In this document: in pieces, positions 45,028 through 53,940 of the stretch | How positions within the stretch are numbered: the first letter of the stretch is position 1 | Layout: the number at the start of each line of letters is the position of its first letter | Source: Wocania_A spongiicola | GTDB taxonomy: Bacteria > Bacteroidota > Bacteroidia > Flavobacteriales > Flavobacteriaceae | DNA length: 64,000 nucleotides | Assembly: GCF_023502325.1 (NCBI RefSeq) | Contig: NZ_JAMFLZ010000009.1 | Span: forward strand, 62,001-126,000 | Direction: 5' to 3' | Notes under the pieces: generated by a model | The model's input: the letters and a program-made list of their open reading frames with translations, nothing else | What the model was told of the DNA's origin: nothing | The model's database searches: none | Program-made: the position numbers and the translations under genes

Positions 45028-46114
45028 TTGTTGTGCTTTCAATTATATCTTGCCATTTTTTTGAAATATTCTCAAAATTAAATTTCTGAATACTTTGTAC
45101 GGCACTTGTTTTAAAATTATTTAAAGTTTCCTTCTCACTTGTAATTTTTTGTAAAGCAAAAGATAATTTATCCTCACTATATGTTTCTAATAATAATCCA
45201 TTAACATTATTTACTACTATTTCTGAGGGGCCAGTTTCACAATTAATAGCTACGACTGGTGTTCCGCACGCTAAAGATTCTACTAAAACCATTGGAAACC
45301 CTTCATAAAAACTTGTCAAAACAGTTACTATTGCATGCTTCATATAAATGTAAGGGTTGACTGTAAATGGCTTAAATACAACATGCTCTGCTATCTTTAA
45401 ATTAGTTAATAATTCCTCATATATTTTTTCGTCATGACCTTCTCCTAAAAGCAATAATTTGATATCTTTATTGTAAACCTTAGATTTCTTATATGCATTT
45501 ATTAATAATTTAATATTTTTAGATTTTTCATCAAATCTACCGCAAAATAAAATATACTTATACGACGTTTCAAAAGGCTGGTTAGACATGTCATTTACAG
45601 CATAAGTATTGACAGCATTTTGAATACATGCTAATTTATTTTTATTATAAAACTGTTTTAAAACGGTTAATAATGCTTCACTAACTGTTATTATTTTAAA
45701 GGCTTTATTTAATATCCATTTTTCTTTAAATTTATTTTCTAGTATCTCCTTTTTATAAGAAGCACTATGTATTACATATATAACTTTAAATTTTCTATAT
45801 ACATACTTACATATACCTACCTCATTAAGCAGCCCATTTGTTCTTAATCTATTATCTATAATAGTGTCAAACTTATTATCTTTTAAGTATCTTCTTAAAA
45901 GATACGTTCTATGAAGTTTGTCAAATAAAGAGTTACTCCTTTCTTTTAATTCCCCTAGGTTATAAATAGTTCCTTTATATTCAAAGGAAATAATATTTGA
46001 AATTAGTACAATATGTACTTCGTAACCCAATCTTGATAACATAATAGATTGATTTGCTGAAGCCTTCTCTGCTCCCCCTAATCCCAATGATGTTGTTACA
46101 ATACATATCTTCAT
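45020..46114 (-). CDS. Glycosyltransferase family 4
   Basis: A 364-residue GT-B enzyme. N-terminal glycine-rich SLGLGGAEKASANQ, C-terminal donor domain with ILFCGRFDEKSKN, LLLLGEGHDEK and the EX7E-type TSFYEGFPMVLVESLACGTP. Retaining transfer to a lipid-linked glycan is expected. Last gene of the minus-strand glycan operon; starts six bases after the phosphoethanolamine-transferase-like gene. Confidence 0.92.
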   Translation of the reverse strand: MKICIVTTSLGLGGAEKASANQSIMLSRLGYEVHIVLISNIISFEYKGTIYNLGELKERSNSLFDKLHRTYLLRRYLKDNKFDTIIDNRLRTNGLLNEVGICKYVYRKFKVIYVIHSASYKKEILENKFKEKWILNKAFKIITVSEALLTVLKQFYNKNKLACIQNAVNTYAVNDMSNQPFETSYKYILFCGRFDEKSKNIKLLINAYKKSKVYNKDIKLLLLGEGHDEKIYEELLTNLKIAEHVVFKPFTVNPYIYMKHAIVTVLTSFYEGFPMVLVESLACGTPVVAINCETGPSEIVVNNVNGLLLETYSEDKLSFALQKITSEKETLNNFKTSAVQSIQKFNFENISKKWQDIIESTTTT

Positions 46115-46120
46115 ATAGCT

Positions 46121-47749
46121 TTAATTATTATTTCTTTTAATAGCTAATATTGAATCATAATCTTTATTATTTAAAATAATTCTTTTTCTATTTTGAAAGG
46201 TTTTGCTAAAAATACTTTTCTCTAAATTTACATATTCGTTATTAATTCCGCATAAATGAGCAATGCTATGAAACAAATCATCTGTCATATAAGGTCTATC
46301 TAAATCAACTTCTATTGAATTGTTAAGTCTACGATCTTCAGATTGCCACAATAAAAAAGGGATTTGAAACATGGGTAAAGTTCCAACGTCATCACTATGT
46401 CCTACAAACTTAATTGTATTATAAACCTCTTCGCCATGGTCTGAGAAATAGAGCACAGAACTAGACGTTTTTTTTTCTTTTACTTTTTCAATAATTGAAC
46501 TTAAAACAAAATCATTGTATAAAATAGCATTATCGTAAGTATTAATGATTTTATGAATTTTGTCACTACTATATTTAGAGCCTGGTGGTATATCATTAAA
46601 AAAGCTATAAGTTTCTGGGTATCTGTTATAATAATTTAAATGAGTTCCTTGTAAATGAATAAATATTACTTTATGCTTTTTATTATCATTTAATGCTTTA
46701 TCTAATTCCTTTAGTAAGTGATGATCATAAATTTTATTTTCTTCAGAGTTCGCAGCTGTTAAGAATACTCTTTTACTACTGGCTTTTGCTATTTTGGATA
46801 CCAGACTTTCATGAAACCCAATAGGGTTTTGATTTGATAACCAATAGGTTGTAAATCCTGAATTGTTTATAAGTTGAATTATAGATCCTTCTGCTTCATT
46901 AGTATTAATAGTAAAAGCCTTTTTTAAAGCTTTTGTAGTTGATGCATTTGCACTAATCACATTTTTATATATTAAAAGTTCTCCCTTAACTTTATTTAAT
47001 AAAGGAGTGGTGTTTCTTTCGTAACCATAAAGATTTAAATTTTGCTTTGTAGTTGATTCACCTATAACTACTATAAATGTTTCTTCACTATCAGCTTTAT
47101 TTACGCCCTTATTTTCAAATGGCCCAAAAACGTGTCCATAAACTTCTGAATTATTGAAATAACTATCTCTATTTAAATCATAATAAGATTTCACCATAAG
47201 AAATAGGAGGTTTTGACGCCTTGTATGGTTTAATAATAAAAGTAAACTTGAAAAAAAAGTAAAAAGTAGTATAGTTGAAATTTTTTTGTTTGTATGAAAA
47301 ATTTTAATATCCCATTTTTGAATTTTAATTAAAGAATAGATTGTTAATGTTATTAAAACTGATAGCAATACAAATAATTTAAAATCTAAATAAAATAATA
47401 GAAACTCTTTAGCCTCAGTTAAATTAGTTTCCGAAACAATAAAAATAGATGAAGGTGTAAATTTGGTATTAAAAATAAAATAATGGCCTGTTTCAAAAAT
47501 CAACATTAAAATTAGAAAGACATAGGCTATTTTTAAATAATAAGTTTTTATGATTAGATTCTTAATTATTATTGCTGGCATAACAATTAAAGTTGAGAAA
47601 AAAATATTCTCAAAAAAGTTATAGACCCTTTCTACATATAGACTAGTAAATATTAGTTCAAAAAGAAAAGCTAATGCAACAGGTAACAAAAAAAGCAAGA
47701 GTAAGTTACCTTTATTATAAATTATAGTCTTCTTATTGTTTAATTGCAT
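46121..47749 (-). CDS. Phosphoethanolamine transferase-like sulfatase-family membrane enzyme (EptA/CptA type)
   Basis: About 542 residues from ATG 47749 (MQLNNKKTI). A frame from 47842 would overlap the flippase gene by 110 bp and is unlikely; ATG 47767 is possible. Five N-terminal membrane segments precede a periplasmic alkaline-phosphatase-fold domain with VIGESTTKQNLNLYGYERN (metal site E; nucleophile Thr further on in NASTTK), HLQGTHLNYYNRYP and FSDHGEEVY. EptA-type enzymes move phosphoethanolamine from phosphatidylethanolamine onto lipid A or glycan sugars; here the glycan context suggests decoration of surface polysaccharide or lipid A. Confidence 0.87.
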   Translation of the reverse strand: MQLNNKKTIIYNKGNLLLLFLLPVALAFLFELIFTSLYVERVYNFFENIFFSTLIVMPAIIIKNLIIKTYYLKIAYVFLILMLIFETGHYFIFNTKFTPSSIFIVSETNLTEAKEFLLFYLDFKLFVLLSVLITLTIYSLIKIQKWDIKIFHTNKKISTILLFTFFSSLLLLLNHTRRQNLLFLMVKSYYDLNRDSYFNNSEVYGHVFGPFENKGVNKADSEETFIVVIGESTTKQNLNLYGYERNTTPLLNKVKGELLIYKNVISANASTTKALKKAFTINTNEAEGSIIQLINNSGFTTYWLSNQNPIGFHESLVSKIAKASSKRVFLTAANSEENKIYDHHLLKELDKALNDNKKHKVIFIHLQGTHLNYYNRYPETYSFFNDIPPGSKYSSDKIHKIINTYDNAILYNDFVLSSIIEKVKEKKTSSSVLYFSDHGEEVYNTIKFVGHSDDVGTLPMFQIPFLLWQSEDRRLNNSIEVDLDRPYMTDDLFHSIAHLCGINNEYVNLEKSIFSKTFQNRKRIILNNKDYDSILAIKRNNN

Positions 47750-49031
47750 CTCTTTTAAATAATTCATTTCTAAAAATAAAAAACATGAGTAATGTATAAA
47801 ACATATAACTATAAGCATGAGCTTTAATTGCTCCAATAACATTTAAATGATTTATTAAATAAATACTTAATAAATAAACAAATAACATCAATGATGTTTC
47901 ACATATTAAATATTTTAATATCATTTTCTTTGCAAAAAATTGGTATGATACTGTAAGCGATACTATTCTAAAAAAATCTCCAATTAATTGCCAACCAAAT
48001 AATTCTTGCATACTTAAGAAGTCTGAAGTAAAAACTACACGTATTATAAAATACCGAAAAAAGTAAATCATAATAAAGCCCAACAAAACAATTGGCAATA
48101 TGTTTTGATAAAAATTTATAATTGTAGTTTTAAACTTTGTGTTATTAATATCTTCAGACAAAACTGGTAATAAATACATATTGAATAGTGTATAAACAAA
48201 CAACATATAATAGTTAGATATTTTTCTAGTAGCCTCCCAATAACCTGCATCAGTTATTCCCACTGTGTCAATAATATGGTTTCTTATCAATAGAAAAATA
48301 ACTGGAAACATTATTCCAGAAAACAAAGTCATTGAAAAAAAAGAAGTTATCTTTTTAAAAAAAACTTTTGATATTAAAGTAAATTTAATGCTTTTACTTA
48401 TTTCTTTTAGCATCTTAAACCTATATAAAAGAGAAGAAAACAATAAAAACGGCGATATTACAATTGCATATAACGCTCCTTCTAACTTATTATAAACAAT
48501 TAATACAACTATTAAGATGGTAGTAAATATATAGCCTACAATATTTACTTGTATTAACTGCTTAATTCTTTTTAATCCATTTAATATAGAAATATAAAAA
48601 ATATGAATAGAATAAAAAGGAATCATTATGGCAGACACCTTAAATAAAAAAGAAAAATCCTTGCTATTAAATACTATTTGGCTAATAGTATTAGAGAACA
48701 AAAAAATACCAAAAAACAACATAATAGATATGCAAAGAGAAACAAAAAAAGCAGATGAAATTATACGTTTTAATTGTAGCTCATCTTCTCTATATTCTGC
48801 CACATATTTTATGACACCGTGCTTAACTCCTAAAGAAGACAAACTTTCTACAGATTGCATAAAGTTTGACAAATTACCAGTAATAGCTAAACCAGCAGGA
48901 CCAATAAAAATAGCCATTACTTTTGATACTACAAAACCAGTGATTAGCTTAAAAAAAACGCTTAAAGAATTGAAGGATGCTACTCTTAATAACAAGTTTT
49001 TTTTATATCCCTCTTTTATTTTTTTAAACAT
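47733..49031 (-). CDS. Polysaccharide flippase 1 (MOP/Wzx, O-antigen translocase type)
   Basis: A 432-residue membrane protein with about twelve hydrophobic segments. Conserved N-terminus LITGFVVSKVMAIFIGPAGLAI and the C-terminal GYWEATRKISNYY and WQLIGDFFRIVSL motifs place it with WzxE-like lipid-linked-oligosaccharide flippases. It overlaps the downstream gene start by 17 bp. It is a clear paralog of the adjacent gene 49077-50375: equal length and shared motifs throughout. Confidence 0.9.
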   Translation of the reverse strand: MFKKIKEGYKKNLLLRVASFNSLSVFFKLITGFVVSKVMAIFIGPAGLAITGNLSNFMQSVESLSSLGVKHGVIKYVAEYREDELQLKRIISSAFFVSLCISIMLFFGIFLFSNTISQIVFNSKDFSFLFKVSAIMIPFYSIHIFYISILNGLKRIKQLIQVNIVGYIFTTILIVVLIVYNKLEGALYAIVISPFLLFSSLLYRFKMLKEISKSIKFTLISKVFFKKITSFFSMTLFSGIMFPVIFLLIRNHIIDTVGITDAGYWEATRKISNYYMLFVYTLFNMYLLPVLSEDINNTKFKTTIINFYQNILPIVLLGFIMIYFFRYFIIRVVFTSDFLSMQELFGWQLIGDFFRIVSLTVSYQFFAKKMILKYLICETSLMLFVYLLSIYLINHLNVIGAIKAHAYSYMFYTLLMFFIFRNELFKRDAIKQ

Positions 49032-49076
49032 TTAGATATAACTATAATTAATTTGGTATAATTCTAATTGCTAAAA

Positions 49077-50375
49077 CTATTTCTTTTCACCCGCTATGCC
49101 AAAAAGGGAACTTCTAAATATTAATAAAATGACACCGTAATACATTAAGTAGCTAACAAAATGCCCAATAACGGCTCCTTCTACATCAAATATTTTAATA
49201 AAATAAATACTTGTTGCATATAATATTATGATTAAAAAAGCTTCTGTTACTACATAATGCCAAAACATTTTCTTTGCTAAAAATTGATAGGCAATCACCA
49301 TAGATAAAACTTTAAAAAAGTCTCCTAATAGTTGCCATAAAAACAATCCTTCAACTGGCTTAAACTCTTCCGAAAAAACAATAGCAACTATATATGGTTT
49401 TAATAAATAGATTAATAAAAATCCAATTAGCATTATTGGTATTACTATTTTATAAAATCCAAAAACCTCTTTTTTAAAAGCCTTAGCTGTGTTAATTTCC
49501 GACAACCGCGGTAAAATGTATAAAGCCATTAAAGAGCTAACCAGCATTAAATAGTATTTAGAAATTCTTGTCATAGCTTCCCAAAAACCTGCGTCTTTAT
49601 AGCCTATATTTTCAATGATATGTGACCGAATAGCCAAAGCTACTATTGGTAACAAAACTGCCGAAAACAATGCCATTACAGAATAGGAACTCAAACGTTT
49701 AAAATAACTAAAACTAACATATTTTACCTGTATAAGTGGTGTTAAACTACGGCGGTTTATAATACCTACTAAGGTGATTAAAAATATTAATGACTCCGCT
49801 ATAACAACAGATATTAATGCGCCTTCTAGCTTCCTTTGAAAAATTAAAAGTAGTGTAATAGAAACCCCTAAAATTTGTCCAATAATATTTATTATTATAA
49901 GTATTTTATACTTAGAAAAGCCATTCATTATTGAAAACGAAAACATATTCAAAGAATAAAAAGGTAATACTATAGCAAAGATTTTAATTACATAGGCGTA
50001 GCTATTATAATTTGGGAATATAATATTGTTAATATTTTCTGCATTAAAATAACACAAAAGTGACACTAAAATTGAAGAGACAAACCCTATATAATAAACG
50101 GTAGAAATGGTTCTACTTAACCTAACAATATTTTCTTTGTAATCAGCTATATATTTTACCGCCCCTTTATAGAAACCAAGTATTGCAACAGATTGAATAG
50201 AACTAACAAAATTGCGTAAATTACCTATTAAAGCCAATCCTTCTGCTCCAATAAAAACAGCAATGGCTTTAGAAGTTAATATACCTGCTATCATTCTCGT
50301 TAAAATTGCAGCGGTTTTTAACGAAGTAACTTTTATTAAAACATTGTTATTTATATAATCAATTAATTTTTTCAA
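49077..50375 (-). CDS. Polysaccharide flippase 2 (paralog)
   Basis: A 432-residue MOP-superfamily flippase sharing order and motifs with its neighbour: MIAGILTSKAIAVFIGAEGLALIGN, KDAGFWEAMTRISKYY, WQLLGDFFKVLSMVIAYQFLAKKM. The start is TTG at 50375: a stop codon precedes it directly and the next ATG is 28 codons in. The TTG start lines up with the ATG start of flippase 1. Two tandem flippases suggest two glycan substrates or an old duplication. Confidence 0.88.
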   Translation of the reverse strand: MKKLIDYINNNVLIKVTSLKTAAILTRMIAGILTSKAIAVFIGAEGLALIGNLRNFVSSIQSVAILGFYKGAVKYIADYKENIVRLSRTISTVYYIGFVSSILVSLLCYFNAENINNIIFPNYNSYAYVIKIFAIVLPFYSLNMFSFSIMNGFSKYKILIIINIIGQILGVSITLLLIFQRKLEGALISVVIAESLIFLITLVGIINRRSLTPLIQVKYVSFSYFKRLSSYSVMALFSAVLLPIVALAIRSHIIENIGYKDAGFWEAMTRISKYYLMLVSSLMALYILPRLSEINTAKAFKKEVFGFYKIVIPIMLIGFLLIYLLKPYIVAIVFSEEFKPVEGLFLWQLLGDFFKVLSMVIAYQFLAKKMFWHYVVTEAFLIIILYATSIYFIKIFDVEGAVIGHFVSYLMYYGVILLIFRSSLFGIAGEKK

Positions 50376-50478
50376 TTAATATGAATTTACTTTTTCTTAA
50401 AAGGTTAATTTTTTATTGCAATTTTTTGATAAAAAAAAGAAAATAGTGGTTAACTTTCTGTGTTTTTTTTGAATGAAC

Positions 50479-50486
50479 CAAATATA
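50479..50486 (-). promoter_or_regulatory. Putative -7 element of the flippase-glycosyltransferase operon
   Basis: TATATTTG on the minus strand in the only sizeable gap (159 bp) of the cluster, about 100 nt before the flippase 2 start. A matching -33 element is not clear. Confidence 0.4.
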
Positions 50487-50534
50487 CAAAATCCTTTAAT
50501 GACATATTTGCATTACAAATAGGTTATTTAACGC

Positions 50535-52025
50535 TTATTTTCCTTTTTTATTAAATACAATGCTACCTTTTTCATCAATATATTCATAAACGCCATAAGG
50601 CGCTCCTTCCTTTATTAATGCGAAGCTTTTATTTTCTTCTAAATAATTCAAATATGATTCGTTTTTACTTAAATATGAAAATAAAATCCTAAACAAATTT
50701 ACAGATGTGCTTAGTTTATTATCAAAATATGGTGGTACATCATCTGGCCATTTAATAGCTAATGCTGAAGTATAGATAGAATATATTAAATCTCTATCTA
50801 TTTGTTTTATTCCAGTTTCAAGACTATAATTTAATCCTATAAAACCTCCATGGTCTGCTACTATAACTATTAAACTATTATTATCTTTTTCTTTAATTAT
50901 TTTTACAATTTCTTTTAAAGATTGGTTAGCCTTTTCTAAATCTATTAAATAACCTTCTCGTTCTTTTTTTATTCCTTTAGATTCATTTTTATTTACTGAT
51001 ATATGGCTTGGTCTCATCAAGCCAATAAAGTAAAAATTATTGGCAGAAATATTTTCAGATATTGATTGTTCTAATTCGCTTACAACTTCTTTTTCAATTT
51101 CAAAGCCTCTAGCTAAAAATGAGATTTCTTTAAAATCAATATTACAATAATCATAGTAAATATCAGGTCTATTAACTAGTAAATATGGCCTTTCTAGTAA
51201 TAAAAAACTTTTGTATTTATTTTTTTTAAGAATTGAAATTACAGAATTATTACCAGCTATAACTTCTCTGGCATTATATAATTCTTTATTATTAGCTTTC
51301 GTATTATTATAGTAATGATGCTTCATAGAAAACATTGAACTATTAGAGCTTAACGTAGATACATAATTGCTTCTATAATCATTATAAAGTTTAAAATTTT
51401 CTTCTATCAAAAAATTTTCAAACTCACTATTATCATAATTATAGTACCCCTTTTTTAACTCAGAAAAACCTGCATACCCGTCTGGTTGAATTATGTATAT
51501 ATTTGGTGTTTTCTTAAATACAACATCTTCGATATCATCTGGTTGCTCTTGCCATTTAGTAGAATATGTTACTGCCTTATAAAAATCTGGAAAAAGTTTT
51601 ATAAAAACAAATAACGCTAATAGGTATTGAAATACAATTATTTTATTGATTTGGTTTTTAACAATAATGGCTAAAAAAAAAGACGCCAAAATAAACAAAA
51701 CAAGCAATTTGTTTTTAAAACCATAAGTAGATAGTATTACAAAAAAAGTAAATACTGTTAAATTTAGAATAGGAATCAAATAGCAAATGTATTTATTGAT
51801 CTTTACTAACCTTTTAAATAAAATGTATGTTGAGGCAAATAATATAATAGGGAGTATAATAAAACAGATGAGAAAAAAAATAAATTGCGTCCAAGAATTA
51901 ACCAATGTAAAATTAGCATTATAATAAAATAGCAAAGGATATAATCCAGCAGCTATTGCAGCAATAACTGGGTGTTGTTTTTTACTATTTATAAATTTAA
52001 TTATCTGGTTTCTCAACTTAAGCAT
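50535..52025 (-). CDS. Membrane-anchored sulfatase/alkaline-phosphatase-fold protein
   Basis: A 496-residue protein with four or five N-terminal membrane helices (about residues 18-155) and a periplasmic domain with NIYIIQPDGYAGF (metal-binding Asp), TLSSNSSMFSMKHHYY (possible nucleophile region) and IVADHGGFIGL (Asp-His metal pair). The fold suggests transfer or hydrolysis of a phospho- or sulfo-group on a surface glycan, but the usual CxPxR sulfatase motif is absent. The start overlaps the methyltransferase-fusion gene end by 8 bp. Confidence 0.82.
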   Translation of the reverse strand: MLKLRNQIIKFINSKKQHPVIAAIAAGLYPLLFYYNANFTLVNSWTQFIFFLICFIILPIILFASTYILFKRLVKINKYICYLIPILNLTVFTFFVILSTYGFKNKLLVLFILASFFLAIIVKNQINKIIVFQYLLALFVFIKLFPDFYKAVTYSTKWQEQPDDIEDVVFKKTPNIYIIQPDGYAGFSELKKGYYNYDNSEFENFLIEENFKLYNDYRSNYVSTLSSNSSMFSMKHHYYNNTKANNKELYNAREVIAGNNSVISILKKNKYKSFLLLERPYLLVNRPDIYYDYCNIDFKEISFLARGFEIEKEVVSELEQSISENISANNFYFIGLMRPSHISVNKNESKGIKKEREGYLIDLEKANQSLKEIVKIIKEKDNNSLIVIVADHGGFIGLNYSLETGIKQIDRDLIYSIYTSALAIKWPDDVPPYFDNKLSTSVNLFRILFSYLSKNESYLNYLEENKSFALIKEGAPYGVYEYIDEKGSIVFNKKGK

Positions 52026-53406
52026 CGTCTTTCTTTTTTAATAAAAATAACACCCTCTTAGTTTCATTAATTTCTTTTTTTTCTATAATATCAAAAAATT
52101 TAACGTAAGATTTTTCAAAATTTTCTAAGGAATAGAAACTAAAATGATTTTTAAATTCTGCTTTTGAGTTTAACAAATGCTCAACCCAAGAGTCTCTTCT
52201 CTTAGGGAACTCTATAATTAAGTATCTTGAAAAAGAAGCAAAAAAACTAGCAGACATATTAAAAGTCACATTACCGGATAAAGTTATATGATGTATTAAA
52301 GCCAAAGCCAAAGTAATGTCTGGTCCAAACTTTTGTATACGTTCTAAAAACGAAAAGCGCTCCTTATTATTAAATCCTATTGCTGAAGATGGATTAAGTA
52401 CATTTAATACAAAAGGAGTTATGTAATTTTCTTTATTTTCTTTTGCCTTAATGTAATTAAAATCTACTGCATTATTATCTATATCGCATACTAAAGCCTG
52501 CTGTAGTTTATAAGAAATTCGCCTTACAAAAGCTCCATCATTTCCACCAACGTCTATTATCTTTTGTGGCTTTAAATTAATAATCCACGAATTAATAGTT
52601 TTAGACTTTAAATTGAAAGCCTCATCACTATAATTTATTTTGTTATAGTAGTTTCCCCATTCAGAATCTTCTTTAAGCTTTAGTTTTTTTATATAATTAT
52701 ATAGGCTTTTTATGATGTTAAGTTGAGCTGTTTTTGATAATGAACTCTGCTTAGTCTCCCCATTATAATCTTCTTTATATTTATCTTCAAATTTAGCCAA
52801 TAAATGAATATTTGTGTAAAGGACAGGGCTTAACTTCGATTTAGAAGGCAAAATAGATGCTAGCATTTTTAATGGCAAACCATCTAAAAACTCACTCATT
52901 AACTTAAGGGATTCTGCACCATGGTAACGCGCTAGAACTAACGGTCCTAAAAAATGATTTATAAATTGCTTATAGGCTCTCCAAGGCTTGTTTTCAACAT
53001 AAAAATCAAATGAAAGTGTATCTATGAAAATAGCTTTTCCTTCGTGAAAAGTCACATTAAAAGCAGAAGCATCTTTTAAAGAAAATCCTTTCTCTAAACT
53101 GTATTTTTGTAACCTAAGTGTTAATAACGCTGCTTCTTTATATTGGTTAAAACTCCATTCGTACGGATATGTAACAAAAGAAATTTGTTCTGGTTGAATA
53201 ATAATTTCTGTTGAAGAATTTGATAACTCTTTATGAGGAATTAACGCTCTACTACTAAATAATTTAGCAAAAAAACCAGAATCCGTAAGGGCAGAATATT
53301 GTTTGTAATAAATAGGTTTTATAACTCTTTTAACAACACCCTCATCATCATAAATATAACCTGAAGGGTCTCTAAATGAAGATGGATGGTGTTTTCTATG
53401 AGTCAC
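52018..53406 (-). CDS. Kinase-like/SAM-methyltransferase fusion (NoeA-related type)
   Basis: A 462-residue two-part protein. The N-terminal 150 residues (FRDPSGYIYDDEGVVKRVI ... SYPYEWSF) include LKDASAFNVTF (D112 to N117) followed by FIDTLSF (D129), which copies the D....N...D spacing of a protein/small-molecule kinase catalytic loop and metal site. The C-terminal part is a class I methyltransferase with IIDVGGNDGAF (283-293) and VCDIDNNAVD. Homologues are usually named nodulation protein NoeA-related. It starts with GTG at 53406, overlapping the small membrane protein gene by 11 bp; no ATG alternative exists. Probably modifies a nascent surface glycan. Confidence 0.8.
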   Translation of the reverse strand: MTHRKHHPSSFRDPSGYIYDDEGVVKRVIKPIYYKQYSALTDSGFFAKLFSSRALIPHKELSNSSTEIIIQPEQISFVTYPYEWSFNQYKEAALLTLRLQKYSLEKGFSLKDASAFNVTFHEGKAIFIDTLSFDFYVENKPWRAYKQFINHFLGPLVLARYHGAESLKLMSEFLDGLPLKMLASILPSKSKLSPVLYTNIHLLAKFEDKYKEDYNGETKQSSLSKTAQLNIIKSLYNYIKKLKLKEDSEWGNYYNKINYSDEAFNLKSKTINSWIINLKPQKIIDVGGNDGAFVRRISYKLQQALVCDIDNNAVDFNYIKAKENKENYITPFVLNVLNPSSAIGFNNKERFSFLERIQKFGPDITLALALIHHITLSGNVTFNMSASFFASFSRYLIIEFPKRRDSWVEHLLNSKAEFKNHFSFYSLENFEKSYVKFFDIIEKKEINETKRVLFLLKKKDDA

Positions 53407-53602
53407 TAGATTTTTTATTTTCTATATCAGAGCTTTCAATATTTATATCATCAAGTAAGTCTTTATTAGGTTTTATAATTCCAAAAAATAATTTTATTTT
53501 ATATAAAAGGTTTCTAGAAAACAATAAGACTCCAGCAACTGCTGCAACAATTGCTTGCACAATCATCGCCCCTATTGTTGGATCAAAATAAAGAAAATAC
53601 AT
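53396..53602 (-). CDS. Small membrane protein of the methyltransferase/sulfatase-fold set
   Basis: A 68-residue protein: MYFLYFDPTIGAMIVQAI then a hydrophobic helix and FSRNLLYKI, followed by an acidic, serine-rich tail. The short DP-x-x-G motif before a single or hairpin membrane helix is, in my recollection, the form of a small conserved partner found ahead of such methyltransferase genes. It overlaps the methyltransferase gene by 11 bp. Role unknown; perhaps an anchor or assembly factor. Confidence 0.72.
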   Translation of the reverse strand: MYFLYFDPTIGAMIVQAIVAAVAGVLLFSRNLLYKIKLFFGIIKPNKDLLDDINIESSDIENKKSSDS

Positions 53603-53631
53603 GACTAAATTTTTTGTAAATATAACAATTG

Positions 53632-53871
53632 CTATTCCCGCTTTAAAAACAAATAGTATAAATTAACCGAAAAAATTGCAACATTGGCAATAATTATTGG
53701 CAAACCAATTCTTAAAGTTGGCATTAAGAATCCGTATATAACAAACAAAATACAACCAGTCATGTTTACAAAACGTAATGTCTTGACGTTTTTCATAGTA
53801 AAAGATATAAGCACCATTAACGATGCCAAATAGCCTATGTACTCTGTTCCTGTAATTCCGAATAACTCCAT
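53632..53871 (-). CDS. YgjV-like small inner-membrane protein
   Basis: A 79-residue protein with three hydrophobic segments. GYLASLMVLISFTMKNVKTLRFVNMTGCILFVIYGF fits the YgjV-like family, a fold-relative of SWEET/PQ-loop transporters, with an N-N type charged turn between helices. 29 bp upstream of the small membrane protein gene and so perhaps the first gene of that set. Function unknown. Confidence 0.75.
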   Translation of the reverse strand: MELFGITGTEYIGYLASLMVLISFTMKNVKTLRFVNMTGCILFVIYGFLMPTLRIGLPIIIANVAIFSVNLYYLFLKRE

Positions 53872-53886
53872 AATAATTTCATAAAA

Positions 53887-53915
53887 AAAGAGAAACCCTA
53901 TTAGAATTTCTCTTT
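53887..53915 (-). terminator. typA terminator
   Basis: AAAGAGAAA and TTTCTCTTT form a 9-bp stem with an 11-nt loop; on the minus strand the stem runs into a T-rich tract. It separates typA from the YgjV-like gene. Confidence 0.7.
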
Positions 53916-53940
53916 AAAGAATTTTTACTAATTTAATAAA

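Noticed and set aside
47733..47842. Long 110-bp overlap between the EptA-like gene and flippase 1
   Set aside because: It depends on an upstream ATG inside the flippase frame; ATG 47749 gives a normal N-terminus and a 17-bp overlap.
48628..49035. 135-codon plus-strand frame within flippase 1
   Set aside because: Antisense to a conserved membrane protein; translation is Lys-rich and has no family likeness.
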